DNA from: Prunus persica
Lineage: Eukaryota > Streptophyta > Magnoliopsida > Rosales > Rosaceae
DNA: 64,000 nucleotides
Direction: 5' to 3'
NCBI RefSeq assembly: GCF_000346465.2
Contig: NC_034013.1
Coordinates: 15,069,757 to 15,133,756 of the forward strand
Under the pieces are notes generated by a model, which saw nothing but the letters and a program-made list of their open reading frames with translations, had not been told where the DNA came from and ran no database searches. Below are positions 13,038 through 25,300 of this stretch, piece by piece. The position numbers were made by a program, and so were the translations under genes. How positions within the stretch are numbered: the stretch's first letter is position 1; every line of letters starts with the position of its first letter.

Positions 13038-14448
13038 AAAACCTCACTTTTTGTTTTTAATAATGGGGGTGTTTTTTGAGTTTTTTTAAATGGGCATACC
13101 AAACGAGTTTTTGTGACTTTAAATTTAATATATATTTTTGAATTTATAAAATTGGATCCAATTAGAATATTAAACATGTCCTAAATAACTTAAACAGTTG
13201 ATAAGAGGCATTTGATCTCCAAATAGTTAAAGTACTGTGAACCTGAGTAAAACTGATCTTAAATTCACATATGCAAAATACTTATAAACCAACCAAACAG
13301 AGCTTTTAGATTATAGTGAAGGATACGAATGGGGGGGCCTATGGTAGAAAACAATGACTTTATGTTTGACCCTGATAAAGTGGTGCACTTGAACCAGCCT
13401 TTTGTTCCACTTTGTAGGGTGTTGCAACCAATGTAGTCCGATGGAAAAGAGAACCCTAGCAAAAGAAAAGAAAAGCAAACATTTTAGGAGACTCAAATAA
13501 TCTTTTTAGCACCAAACAAAGTCCAAAACCAAATATCAAAAGTTCACAGTATTTCATGTCTCACAAGTCTTTATCAGTGCTTGTTTGATACTTCACACCA
13601 AGCCATCCATCCATGTATCCAAAAAGAAGTTGTCACACCACTTTATGTTGTATTCCATTAACATACAAAACATAGCTTAATTTCGATGATCTTTCTTGCT
13701 TAGTAATTTATAACAGATTTGGTTGACATTTAAAATCACGGGTCTATCAGGACAAAAGTTTTTTTACCCATGTGCCATGTGCCATGTGCCATTGCCCTCT
13801 CTCTATCTCTCTGTACATATCGCTTATCAAAAAAAGAAAGAGATATAAAAAGAAGGGCAATGACACAGGATAGGGAAGTTTTTCTCGTCTACGGACTAAT
13901 CTCTATGATTTCATCACAAGTAGGCAATTAGGTTAACAGTTTACCAACAAAAAGGAAAAAAAAAATTGAAAAAAGAAAATGTGGTGATGAGTGAGGCAGG
14001 AGCTCCTATGACTCGACAGGAAAAAAAAAAGTACTTTTTATTCTCTCTTTCAATCTTTAACTACTATGACCTGTTTACCTCTGATCTGGATATCATCATT
14101 ACGTTGAGAAAGTGGGTTGACACCTCCCTTCTTGCAAAAGTATTATAAACAAGCAAACACCAAACTGACAAAACAGAGCATGCACATACATTTTCTATTT
14201 CACACTAATTTACTGTTCATAGTAGCTTTGGGTGCAGGTGAAAAGAATTGAGCAGAGTCAAGGCCAAACCATACCAAAGTAAGCCCAAACATCTTGCTTC
14301 CTCGGCCCTAAATTTTGATTTATGGGCTTCAGAAACTTAAAATAATAAAGCCCAGATTCTGCTTTTGTAGAAAGAAGAGCCCACGTTCTATTTTATTCGA
14401 ACAAGCGATAAAATTTGGTCACTCGGCAGCGGCAGAGAGCGCGCGAAG

Positions 14449-15570
14449 ATGTTAGTTAGCCGTTGCTTAGTTCCATTCTCTCTGGGGACTTTCATCAAAC
14501 ACCTTCCCATATTAAAGCGAACGACTTTCTGTCCGTACAGAATCAGACCCAAAACCATAACCACCACCAGAATTCTCTGCTCCTCTTACTTTGAAACGTT
14601 AGATTCGCACCAGAAAGAGCAAATCCATCTCTACGTCGACACTCTTCTCGAATGGAACCAGGTATCTCTCTCTCTCGCTACACTTATCCTCTGTTTGGCT
14701 GCCGAGAATATGGTGGGAAAATTAAAAGGACTTGAAATAAGATTGCAATTGATGAAAATTTTGAAATTGCAGCGAATGAATTTGACCGCGGTTAAAGAGG
14801 TGAATGAGGTAATGGAGAGGCACATTGAGGACTCGCTTGCAATCATACCACCTATAAGAAATTCTTATTTTTCTCATTGTAGCCCTTCTTCGTCAAACAA
14901 CCTCAGCCTTGTCGATGTGGGCAGCGGTGCGGGTCTTCCCGGATTGGTTTTAGCCATTGCTTGCCCAGGTAAGCAAATATTTTTGCTAAAGTTCAGATTT
15001 TTATATTTTTATAACATGTATATAAATAAAGCATATACCTTGTTGCTGTTTTGGTATGTAGGTTGGGAAGTGACCCTCATGGAGTCTATGAATAAACGAT
15101 GCCTTTTTCTGGAGCATGTTGTCAGTCATATTGGTTTGTCAAATGTTCAAGTTGTAAGAGGAAGAGCAGAGGTATTGTTTTTTGTTCTTCTATAAACACT
15201 AAAGATATTGAGATACAAATTGGTTTCTACTGGATGTATCAAATTGAGTATTTGAAATTTTGTTATAGGACAGAATTTGGGGCAGGTTCTTTGTTTCAGG
15301 GAGAAATTTGATGTGGCAGTAGCCAGAGCTGTTGCAGAGATGAGAGTTTTAGGTAGGAATGAAAATCTCCTGTCTTGGTTTCATCTGTGTATTTTCAAGA
15401 CTTCAAATTGGTTCATTACTGTGTTAGTTGCTGAGTCTTGTTACTTTGATGGTCAGCTGAATACTGTCTACCTCTTGTTTGCGTTGGCGGTTTGTTTGTA
15501 GCTGCAAAGGGCCATGATCCGGAGGTAACACATCAACCGGTTCTTTCTGAAATTGAGTTCAAAATGCCAC

Positions 15571-15607
<37 letters not shown>

Positions 15608-16089
15608 AACTAAACCTATCCATTGATACTAATAGCACCATGCTATATAAACTATTAACAATCTTGGGGTGTGTATATTCTTTCTAGGGACTTATGATGC
15701 CTTTTGGCAACATGATGGACTGTCCATCTTTTCTTTAGTGCAACGAGTCTTTTTAGAAATGAACAATTAAGCACTCTGCATATTTCATACATTTGAACAG
15801 GTGGAAGTTAGGAATGCAGAAAAAGCAATTCAGATATTGGGTGCTTCCGTATTGCAACTGTGCCCAGGCATGTCATATTCTCTATTTGAAAATTTAACCA
15901 ACCCATCATGTATATGGTTATGATCTACAGATACAACGACAACATGTTTACTAATGTCACCTCTATTTGTATCCAGTGGAATCGCACAGCCCGTACGGAC
16001 AGAGAACTGCCATTGTATGTTTGAAAACGAGTCCTACCCCGAGGAAGTATCCTCGCGATCCAGGTACTCCAGAGAAAACACCACTGTAA
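14449..16089 (+). CDS. RsmG/GidB-type 16S rRNA (guanine-N7) methyltransferase, probably organellar
   Basis: Seven exons (14449-14661, 14773-14968, 15062-15171, 15274-15352, 15457-15524, 15801-15867, 15977-16089) give 281 residues in one frame. The first 45 or so are basic and hydroxylated, like a transit peptide. RMNLTAV (from residue 72), the HIEDSL block and the SAM-binding loop VDVGSGAGLPG (about 118-128) are hallmarks of RsmG, which in bacteria methylates G527 of 16S rRNA. Later blocks FREKFDVAVARAVAEMRVL, AEYCLPL, FVAAKGHDPE and YGQRTAIVCLK follow in family order. The plant protein is expected in chloroplasts or mitochondria. Intron 6 uses a GC donor (CAG|gcatgt). An (AT)n tract lies in intron 5 (15577-15602). 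Confidence 0.92.
15577..15602. repeat. (AT)n microsatellite in RsmG intron 5
   Basis: About 13 TA units in the intron; no effect on the reading frame. Confidence 0.9.
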
Positions 16090-18519
16090 ATAATTAAGAT
16101 GCCCATTTCAAATGTTATATTTAGTAGGCATTCCTTTCCCATTCATCGGTTATTTATGTAACAACTTCTACTTTGGAAATGAAATGTTACATTTTACAAG
16201 TTTCTGTCATTGTGTGTGGTGTAGATTGGTGTAGGCGTTTCTCTGAATAAGTTAGTGCTGGATAAATCATGAGAACTTTCATGATTTTCGTTATAGCTTT
16301 TGCAGAGCTAACACTTAAAACAGGTATTTAGATAAGTGAAATTTTTTTAGGAAAAGACTAAGGGGATGAGCCCATCTACTCATGAAGAACTAGCAAGTGC
16401 TATCTGTTGCAATATAACAAGTAAAACTCTAAATACTCAATTAGAGCAGTAAAACTGGGGAAATCGACAATTAGTTTGATGTATTGTATCCAGAATGATG
16501 TTGTGTAGAAGCCTGGAAATCCATAACAGCAAGATTGACTGGTGCCTGCTTAACGAATGAAATTAGCAAGATTGAATCTGCTGCAAGTTTGCAGATTCAG
16601 GAAGAAAACAAATATATCTGATAAAAACAGGAAGATGAGAGCTGAGCATGAACTGCTTTTCCACCATTAAACTACTGCTAACTGAGTTGGTGCCAAACTT
16701 ACCTATATTTGTTGAATTGTAACCCCTCCTCTTTTTTAGTCAATCTGCACTTCATGGGGGCCTCTCTGCTTTTTTCCTCTACACAATCACAGACGTACGT
16801 ACTTTAGTGTTATGTCTACCTTTGGCCAACACCATCCATCCACCCCTTTTGATCTCAAACTTTGGGTATTTAAAGTCACTTTTTGTACTATATAAAATTT
16901 AGAGAGAGAAAAGTTGAGCATTGGAAACCTTGGCTAAGCATGCACGTAATCAAAATTAAACTTATGTTTTAACTTCTTATACAAGATTATCCAAGTGTTA
17001 ATTTTTTATTAATGATGATAATTATCTTTGAGAAAGTGTCAATGGCCCCAAAGATAAAAGTAAATCTCATACCTATTATTCCTGATTTGGGTCAACAATG
17101 TTGTTTGCATGATAGCAATTGTCTAGGAGTGGGATTTGATTTGAGACAAAAAGAAAAAAAAAAGAATTAGGTTAGAAATAATGGTGTGAGAATATTAAAA
17201 TGACTGTGTTACCTAACTTCACCTCCACTTGTAATAATACATTTGTTTAGGTCAAAGTTTAATCCCATCCCATCCCATCCCTTCTATTGACAGTAACATG
17301 TTAAATTGCCACGTAAACATAGTGCGAAATCATTAATTACATATTACAGTAAATAAAGGATATGATGTAACTAAGTTAACAAGCTTTGATTATTGCACAC
17401 TTGATGATTAACTATTAATTAATCAGCTTGGGATAAGTCCTGCTATCTGCTCCTATGGAGGAAGCTTTCTTCTTATTGTAAAAAAAAGGGTGATGCAGAA
17501 AATATCTTGCTTTAATTGCCTGAAATTAACCCAACTTAGAGCCAATAAAGGAAGATTTATATTGAGAATATGGACAATGGAAGGTGAGGTTAACAAAAGA
17601 ATGAGCCATAAAGAACAATTAGCGATCAATCGTCATCACAATGCATGCTAATTGCCAAACAATCCTGCTTTAAGCAGAGAAGTTTATCTCTTAGCCACTT
17701 TTCTATTTTTTTAAAAATATCATGAGGTGTCCCTACATTCGAAGGGTGGAATTAATTCCCGCTCAGGGTTTGACTTGCACCTGGCCACAAAGTGCTTTCA
17801 ATGGGTTTTGAACCCCTGCAATTAAGGCACCAAGTAGCTCACCAGTTGGAAGTAGCAGTTTGCCAACTGCACCATACTTTGTAGTTATCTCTTAGTTACT
17901 ATTAACAAACTGTTTCCATGTTTCATATATTTTATTTTTCTTGAATTTAAGATTTAGTATTTTTTTTTAAAAAAATACAAACAATAGTCTAAATTAAAGA
18001 ACTAAAAAGGAGGGAGATACCCGTTAGCCTTTTGAGTTCGAATTCATTTCAAATTTGATCAGAAGTCAATTATTGGCCCTAATATATTTTAGGTTTCCCC
18101 ATATTTTCCCACTTTTCATTTTCATTTTTATTATTTGTGAGGTGGGGTTCCTATCTGGGACGCATATTTGTTCATCAATTAAAAAAAAACAAGGTTTTTC
18201 TATTCTTATTGCTACTGTCACCTTGTGATAAACAGCATAAACATTTGGATATTTCTAATATATTTTAGCCAGAGCATCCACAGCAGTGGACTCCCACATG
18301 CATGTTGATAGCGAAATCCCATACAATAATTTAGCGCACAGAAATAGGAAGCTCATAAATTATTTCATCTCTTTTATTATATTAATTATAAGCTGAGAGA
18401 AATTAAGAAGAGAGGGCACAAACACAATCTCTCCTCTCATTGCCTACGCCGAAACACTAAATTGGCCAAAGACTCAATTAGAGGTAGATTAACAAGTAAT
18501 TAAGAAAGAAATTAAAACC
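16090..18519. other. Intergenic spacer, no supported gene
   Basis: No gene is evident between the convergent RsmG and WD40 genes. The only structured piece is a SINE-like element at 17715-17878. CATCC is repeated in tandem at 17266-17280. The rest is AT-rich and includes the presumed 3' untranslated regions of both neighbours. Confidence 0.6.
17715..17878 (-). mobile_element. tRNA-derived SINE-like element
   Basis: Read on the minus strand, TGGTGCAGTTGGCAAACTGC (about 17855-17876) fits an RNA polymerase III A box. About 45 bases later GGGTTCAAAACCC (17803-17817) fits a B box. The element ends in an A-rich stretch near 17715. This order is typical of tRNA-derived SINEs. I cannot assign a family. 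Confidence 0.45.
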
Positions 18520-19725
18520 CTAAATACTAGGAACAAAGACCTGCCAGATTTTGATGTCAGAGTCCAAACTACCACTGTAAATAATACAAGACATGTTAGA
18601 TGAGCTGCAATGGTCATCATCAACTGCAGCAGTTAAACACTTGACAGGACCATTATGCCCTTCCAAAACTGCTAAGCACGTGTAGCTTCTATCAACCCCT
18701 CTCCAAATTCTTATGCTTTTGTCTGCGGAGCCACTGCAGACTAAGTCAGAAACCACAGCCAAGCACAAAATTGACTTTGTGTGCCCTCTAAGCGCACCCA
18801 CAACCTCCATGTGAGCCTCACCTTCCTTCTTCTCCCACACCAGAATGGACCTGTCGCATGCCCCCGAAAACAACACACAGCCATCTCTGCTCAGAGCAAG
18901 CGCATTCACCCCAGAATTGTGCTTCTCTAATGTGGCAACTAAAGAATGTTTCTTTTCTCCCAAGTCTTTTCTCCACACCTTGATTCTTTTGTCCGCTGAT
19001 CCAGTGTAGACATCTCCATCGTTTGATGATGTGACTGCGTTTATCGCATCATCGTGCGCGTTCCTTACTGACTCCAGGCATTTGAAGTCTGTTGTGCTCC
19101 AAACCTTGAGCGTTCGATCCCACGAAACGGAGTACAGAAGCTGCTCATCACTTGATAAGGCCAGGGCAGACACAGTGTCCACATGATGAACCCATGTGCA
19201 CTTCTTGTGCCTTCTTATTTGGACATGGTTATTGGGCATCAGGAGCTTCGCAGCGCGGTCGCCAAGCGTTGGAAGCGTGGCTAGCCGCGAGCACTTTTGG
19301 CGATCTTGCTCGTGGTGGGTGTTGATTTTCCACACTCTGATTTTGTGGTCTTGATGAGCACTGAAGAGCTTGTCACCTGAGATTGCTAAGGACTTCACGG
19401 CACCCTTTCCAGCAGCCACCATGTTGTGATCAAGAGTTGGGTTTTCGCTGTCGACTTCGTGTAAAGAGTTGCACCTCCATGACCTGATTTCTCCGTCGGA
19501 AGAGCCCGTGTAGATGAAGTTCCCAGCTAGGGTGAGGGAGGATGTGTAGGAGTTTTGGCCTTGCAAAGTGGTGAGGCAGTGGTGGCAGGGTTTTGATTGA
19601 TTGTGGGATTGTGAGGCAAGGGAAGGAACTGACTGGAGGCTTGGCTGAGAAGAAATGTAAGACAAATCTTCTTGGTCATGAAGATCACTGCTTGAATAAT
19701 ACTGATAGGATTGGTGGCATTCCAT
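18520..19725 (-). CDS. WD40-repeat protein, JINGUBANG-like
   Basis: An intronless gene of 401 residues from the ATG at 19725. After a Ser/Gln-rich N terminus (about residues 1-50) comes a seven-bladed WD40 propeller, with repeats ending in IRSWR, IRVWK, LKVWS, IKVWR, ILVWE, IRIWR and IKIWQ. The block HHCLTTLQGQNSYTSSLTLAGNFIYTGSSDG-like start and HVDTVSALALS region match the plant JINGUBANG (JGB) group. In Arabidopsis pollen JGB restrains germination and pollen-tube growth and binds TCP4. Several related WD40 genes exist in plants, so exact orthology is open. A TATA-like TATATAA lies 41-47 bases upstream of the start, which would imply a very short leader. Confidence 0.88.
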   Translation of the reverse strand: MECHQSYQYYSSSDLHDQEDLSYISSQPSLQSVPSLASQSHNQSKPCHHCLTTLQGQNSYTSSLTLAGNFIYTGSSDGEIRSWRCNSLHEVDSENPTLDHNMVAAGKGAVKSLAISGDKLFSAHQDHKIRVWKINTHHEQDRQKCSRLATLPTLGDRAAKLLMPNNHVQIRRHKKCTWVHHVDTVSALALSSDEQLLYSVSWDRTLKVWSTTDFKCLESVRNAHDDAINAVTSSNDGDVYTGSADKRIKVWRKDLGEKKHSLVATLEKHNSGVNALALSRDGCVLFSGACDRSILVWEKKEGEAHMEVVGALRGHTKSILCLAVVSDLVCSGSADKSIRIWRGVDRSYTCLAVLEGHNGPVKCLTAAVDDDHCSSSNMSCIIYSGSLDSDIKIWQVFVPSI

Positions 19726-19765
19726 GGCTCATGTTGGAGAAGGAGTGTGAAAAGAAAGTGAATTA

Positions 19766-19772
19766 TTATATA
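19766..19772 (-). promoter_or_regulatory. TATA-like box upstream of the WD40 gene
   Basis: TATATAA on the minus strand, 41-47 bases before the ATG at 19725. Position relative to a transcription start is not known. Confidence 0.35.
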
Positions 19773-22320
19773 GAGGGTAGAGAGAATATGGGAGCATTTT
19801 AGGAGGCCTATTTAAAGATATAAAATAATAGATTCTATGTTGGCAAAAAGTGAAGAAGCAATATATTGTTGGGCCTGTTTGTTTATTAGGTGGGTGGAGA
19901 AGCACAGGAATTAGTTTTCTGCACTGTGATTTGGCATCCATGATTTTTATCAAAACCAGCATTTCCTCTGTCACTCTAAACTTTAAAGCAGGGGCAGCCT
20001 GGGACAGAATCAGATGGTTCTGTACCAAAGTTTTTGGCCACCATTTGATTGATGAGATTTGTATCCATATCATTGAGCCAAGCACTCCACTAAATTTATA
20101 TAAAAATAAATCCCTTTTTTGGTGGAGAAATTAAGCTAGATTCATCCAATCAAATCCCTCCACCTACAACAATATTGGTCTGTGATTAACCCAAGTTTAT
20201 GGTCTGATTGCCACCTAATTAAATATGATTAGATGAATTAATCTTTCTGCTGAAGACATGTGGAGATGAACAGAGTCTTCCACTTCACATGCAAATGCAA
20301 CTATATGCTGATTTCATTTTATGGGGTTTTTTTGCCTGAAAAAATTATCAAACCACCTGCAGAAGAGAAAACAAGACAGAAAGTTGATCGATTGGTTAAC
20401 TAGGTTTGTGAAGCCCCATGTGACTTTGGCTTTGGCATAATTGCTTGCTTGATGGTCTATTTCAATTGGCTCATTCATTCTTGCTAGCAATATGGTTTTT
20501 TTTTGTTGCTATTCAACCTCTTTTTTTTTTTTTCTTTCCCTGAAGATGCAATCAGATAGGCAAGGAGGGCCCCTGAAGAAATGGGAACCTTTGGACCTGT
20601 CAAAGAATGATAAGCGTTTTGTGCTTTCTTATATTGGTCGCTATCATCTTGTAGGTACAATTTTATTTTATTTTCATCTTTTTGCTACCAAATCATATAG
20701 TCCTTTTGGCGCATTTAAATTGTACACCCTATGACATTGACTTGCCCTCTCACCTCAATGGAGCTTTAGGGAGAGTGTAGAGGTAGAAGGTAGGTTGTAA
20801 AGAAAAGAGCTAATAAGAAGAGAATGAGAATGATGTTTTTGGATGCTAATTGTGCTTTGTATGCAAAGACCATTGGCTTATCGTTTATGCACGTCTAATG
20901 GCAAAGATGTATATAATTTATGTTAATTCTTTTTCTTTTCTTTCTAAAATTGTAAAACTCGAGAAAATAATGAAAACGGGAGTCACAATTTCACGATCGT
21001 ATCAAGTACGAGTAGTTGATTTTTGTCTTAAATCAATTTTCTACAATGCATTAGAAAATTTTATGAATGGTTTGAAAATCATTGCGAGAGTAGTTGGCAG
21101 TCGTGTTCATGAACTATAAGAAAAGTCTCTCACTGCCTCTTTGCAGTCGTGTTCAATGTACAATAGTACTTTCATCAAAAGAAGGGCAAAAGTATGTATT
21201 ATGAAGCTTTTTTTTTTCTTTTCATTTCAATTGCGAGATTATAGTAAACCCTTCCATTTATATTTATACTAATTAAACAGCTTTTGGTGGGACTGAAGGA
21301 AGGGACCAATTTCCTTTGAAGGAATGAAATCTTATTAATTATGAGTGTGATGAAAGCAACTTGTGGAAGTGGAATATATGTTCATATTCAGCAAAAGCCT
21401 TACCCACCTGCTTTGGTTTGGTTTTCTTTAACTTTCAGTTGCATACATCATTATGATGCCTAAATAATGGGGTCTTCCCAGCACTAAATGCTATGACCTG
21501 AAACATATTACTGATACAATCCAACTTACTACTCTACACACCCTGTATCCATATTTGTGTGTTGGTCGGTCCCATGCATTCTATATGAAGACAATGGCTA
21601 TCGGCTCATCAACCATTCATCATTTTATGCATCTTCCTGTTCTTCGCCATTCATCATTCATGTCGGAGCAATGTTAAGGTCAGTCGTGCATGCAATACGT
21701 GAATGGATTTAACTGCTTGAGCCGTGTTAAGCTCAATGGCACACGCATTTGTTCGTTTATACTCTATCGATCCCAACATTCTCCATAACATTTTATACAT
21801 GGAACCCGATAAAAAAGGCTTTCCTCTTATTGGGTTTCATTACAATAAGGTCCAAGTCTCCCATACCATTTTAGCATCACAACAGTCCAATAGCAATGAA
21901 TATTTCAAACCCAATCCACCCAACCCATTAACTTCGGATTTTAAAAGGAAAAAAAGTGTTCAATTCCTAAGAGAAATGTGATATTTGAGATTCACATTAA
22001 TATTGCGGGTTTTTTACTTTTTGAATTTTATTACAAAAGAACCGGAGGATATATAATTTTATTTTTTTTCTTGGTCTCACCGAAGGGGAGAATCATATAA
22101 ACAAAAACAAAAATAAAATCATACAAAACAGAAGAAAACAAAAATAAATAAATAAACTGAAACAAGCAACGACTCTGCCTCGCGCGCTCTCTCACCAGCC
22201 GGCCTTCAATTTTGTCTCATAGTCGTCATCTTCCTTCAAGTAACCAGTATAATTGACCAGTAACCAACCACCATTGCAGTTAGCTTCCTCTGTTCCTCAC
22301 TCTGCCTCTCTAAGCCTCCA
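19773..22320. other. Intergenic spacer between divergent WD40 and NAGLU genes
   Basis: No gene is evident in about 2.5 kb. Both promoters must lie here. GCAGTCGTGTTCA occurs twice (about 21093 and 21143). The 100 or so bases before 22321 are C/T-rich, in keeping with a 5' leader of NAGLU. Confidence 0.6.
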
Positions 22321-25300
22321 ATGGCCTCCAAATTTCCCGCCTTTTCTCCAACGGTCACAATAATCTTTTTCTCCCTCTGCTGTGCCCTCTTGCTCAACTT
22401 AGCTCACTCCTCCGCCATGGGAATCGGCTACATTTCGCGCCTTCTAGAAATTCAGGACCGCGAGAGGGCCCCATCATATGTCCAAGTCGCCGCCGCTCGT
22501 GGAGTCCTTCGCCGCCTCCTTCCTTCTCACTCTTCCAGCTTCGACTTTCAAATCGTCTCCAGGGTACTAATTTCAAACTTTGAAATGTTTCATCTTTTTT
22601 TAAAATTTTCCGAATCCAGCAAAGGTACAATTTTTATTTTTAAGACTTTTCAATTCAATTAAAGATTATTATTATTTCTCTAGGTTTGCACAATCGTTTT
22701 TTATATACGGTTTATTTAATTTGCAGGAGCAATGTGGGGGTGCATCTTGCTTTATGATCAAGAACCATCCTTCTTTCCGTAGACGAGGAGATCCTCAAAT
22801 TCTGTATGTTGGCATTTCTCTCTTTTGTGAACACTTGGAGATTCAGATCAAACGAAAAAGAAACCCATGTACTACAATAATCTATTAGCTGAAGTTGTAT
22901 GCTTGACACAATTTCACGTGACTTTCAAATTTCAAAACTTTTTATTAGAATTTCTGGGGTCACTGGAGTGGAGATTTTGGCTGGTCTGCACTGGTACTTG
23001 AAGCATTGGTGTGGATCACATATATCATGGGATAAAACTGGTGGCGCGCAACTATTTTCAGTGCCGAAAGCAGGGTTACTCTCCCGGGTACAAGATGCTG
23101 GCATTTTGGTCCAGAGACCTGTTCCTTGGAACTACTATCAGAATGCCGTTACTTCTAGCTGTAAGCTTCTTGTGTTTACTTTTCCACAGTGGTTGTGAAA
23201 TATTTTTGGCTTCCAATCTTGGAGCTTTGCTTTTGATAAATTGCAAATGATTTTTCTTGTTATCAAATATTTTTTTTGGGGGTAAGATTCTTTTGCTTGG
23301 TGGGACTGGGAAAGATGGGAAAAGGAGATTGATTGGATGGCCCTCCAGGGGATCAATTTGCCTCTAGCATTTACAGGGCAAGAGGCTATTTGGCAGAAAG
23401 TTTACCTGGTGATTTTCTTTGTTTCCTTTATTTTCCCCATTTCCCCCTTGTTAGCAGTAATGAATCAATCCACAGTTTTTTTCGTTTTGATAATGTGTTA
23501 TTTATCCTCTAGCAGAAATTTAACATAAGTAAATCAGATTTGGATGATTTTTTTGGAGGCCCCGCTTTCCTTGCATGGTCTCGTATGGGAAATTTGCATG
23601 GGTCAGTTTTCTGATCTTGCTTTAAAGACTAGTTGGATGGAAATAATCTTCCTTGATAATTAAAATACTTTTCGCAGATGGGGTGGACCTCTACCACAAA
23701 GTTGGTTAGATCAACAACTGATTCTGCAGAAGAAAATTCTTGTCAGAATGTATGAACTTGGAATGACTCCAGGTACTAATTATCACAACTCATCTACCCT
23801 TAAATACTTCGTAATTTTAAGCTACTCTTTCAACGGGGAAGAAATAGGACAGTAACACTCTTGATTTCTTGATTTCTGTTTCTCAGTCCTTCCAGCCTTT
23901 TCTGGAAATGTTCCGGCAGCACTAAAAACTATATATCCATCAGCAAAGATAACACGCTTAGGAAATTGGTAAGTAAGTACTAATATGTTCTAATGATGTA
24001 ATCCACCTCATAAGTTCCTGCCCTGTTGCTTTCAAGTGCTTTAATTGGTAGGTGTTCTAAATGACTCATTTCATTCAGGTTTTCTGGAAATGTTCATTCA
24101 ATTCCTTTATACCAACTTAACTATGTAGGTTTCTGTATATATTGAATACTTCATTTATTTAAAATTTTCCAGTTCTGCTTCAGGTTTTCAGTTAAGAGTG
24201 ACCCCAGATGGACCTGCACTTACCTGCTTGATGCAACTGATCCCTTATTTGTTGAGATTGGGAGAACATTCATCGAGGAACAACTAAAAGGTTGGTCACC
24301 TGCGTCCTGTTCCTCCCCTTTTACATTTGTGCATGTAAGATTTGTGCTAAACACTACTTCTGTTCTAATTTCTTCTCATTGTTGGATTATTTGTTTGGTC
24401 AGAATATGGAAGGACCAGTCACATATACAACTGGTATGAGGCTTCCTTCACTGACCTTCTTTAAAAGCTCATTCTTCTATTCTCTGATAATCCTTGACAT
24501 CTGCTAGATAATATTTGTTCAACTGGCCATTCTAGCTTGAAATGATCCCTTTCCAATATAAAACCAATTTTGCGATAGGATAAGTAGGTATAATATTAGT
24601 AATTTACAATTTCCAGAGTATGATTTAGAATAGTAAGTGTGCTCCAATGAGATTATTATCTCAATTCTGTCAAATATATATAGAAAATCTCAGATGTTTC
24701 ATTATTTATGTTTCCCGAATAATTGCACCGAGTTAAATCCAAAACTATGTTCCCCTTTTCATGTTTTACTGAACCTATTGCAGTGATACTTTTGATGAGA
24801 ATACTCCACCTGATGATGATCCAGAGTACATCTCTTCATTAGGTGTAGCAATCTTTAGGGGAATGCAAAGTGGAGATAATGATGGTGTGTGGCTAATGCA
24901 GGTAAAAGAAATGATATCTTTAAGTCTTGCTGAGTACATCTTTTATGGCAAAATGGTTAGTTACAATGGAAGTCCAATTCAATGCAGTTATGCACTAGAC
25001 TTTCACTTTGTTTTGGTATGCTACTGAGTATACTTTTAACTCTTCAGGGGTGGTTATTTTCATACGATCCGTTCTGGAGGCCTCCACAAATGAAGGTTAT
25101 ATTTATAATTTATTTGCTTTCACTGTGTGGCTTTCTTGTTATCCATGATTCAATTCAGCAACACTACGCATTTGATCACACAAATGGTTCTAAACTATGT
25201 GAAACTCTAAATGATAACAATTCGTATTATGTAAATAAGCTCTTGATAGGAACAACCAAAGTCTTAGTAGCCTAGGCATTATGAACGAAAATCGAAATAG

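Larger units (their letters stand above)
7567..14448. other. Long intergenic spacer with microsatellites, no supported gene
   Basis: About 6.9 kb without a recognisable gene. It contains (GA)n tracts at 9908-9934, 11978-12021 and 12999-13034, an A-rich tract at 10610-10650, a GAT/GAG-rich patch at 10950-11060, and three copies of ATGTGCC at 13770-13790. I looked for known plant microRNA sequences by eye and found no exact match. Several open frames here are low-complexity. The 5' leader of the U-box gene presumably lies in 7567-7800 and the RsmG promoter just before 14449. Confidence 0.6.

Noticed and set aside
24076..24100. Alternative acceptor (CAGGTTTTCTGG) for NAGLU exon 8
   Set aside because: It repeats the true acceptor context, but only the AG at 24182-24183 leads into the conserved [10 protein letters not shown] sequence.
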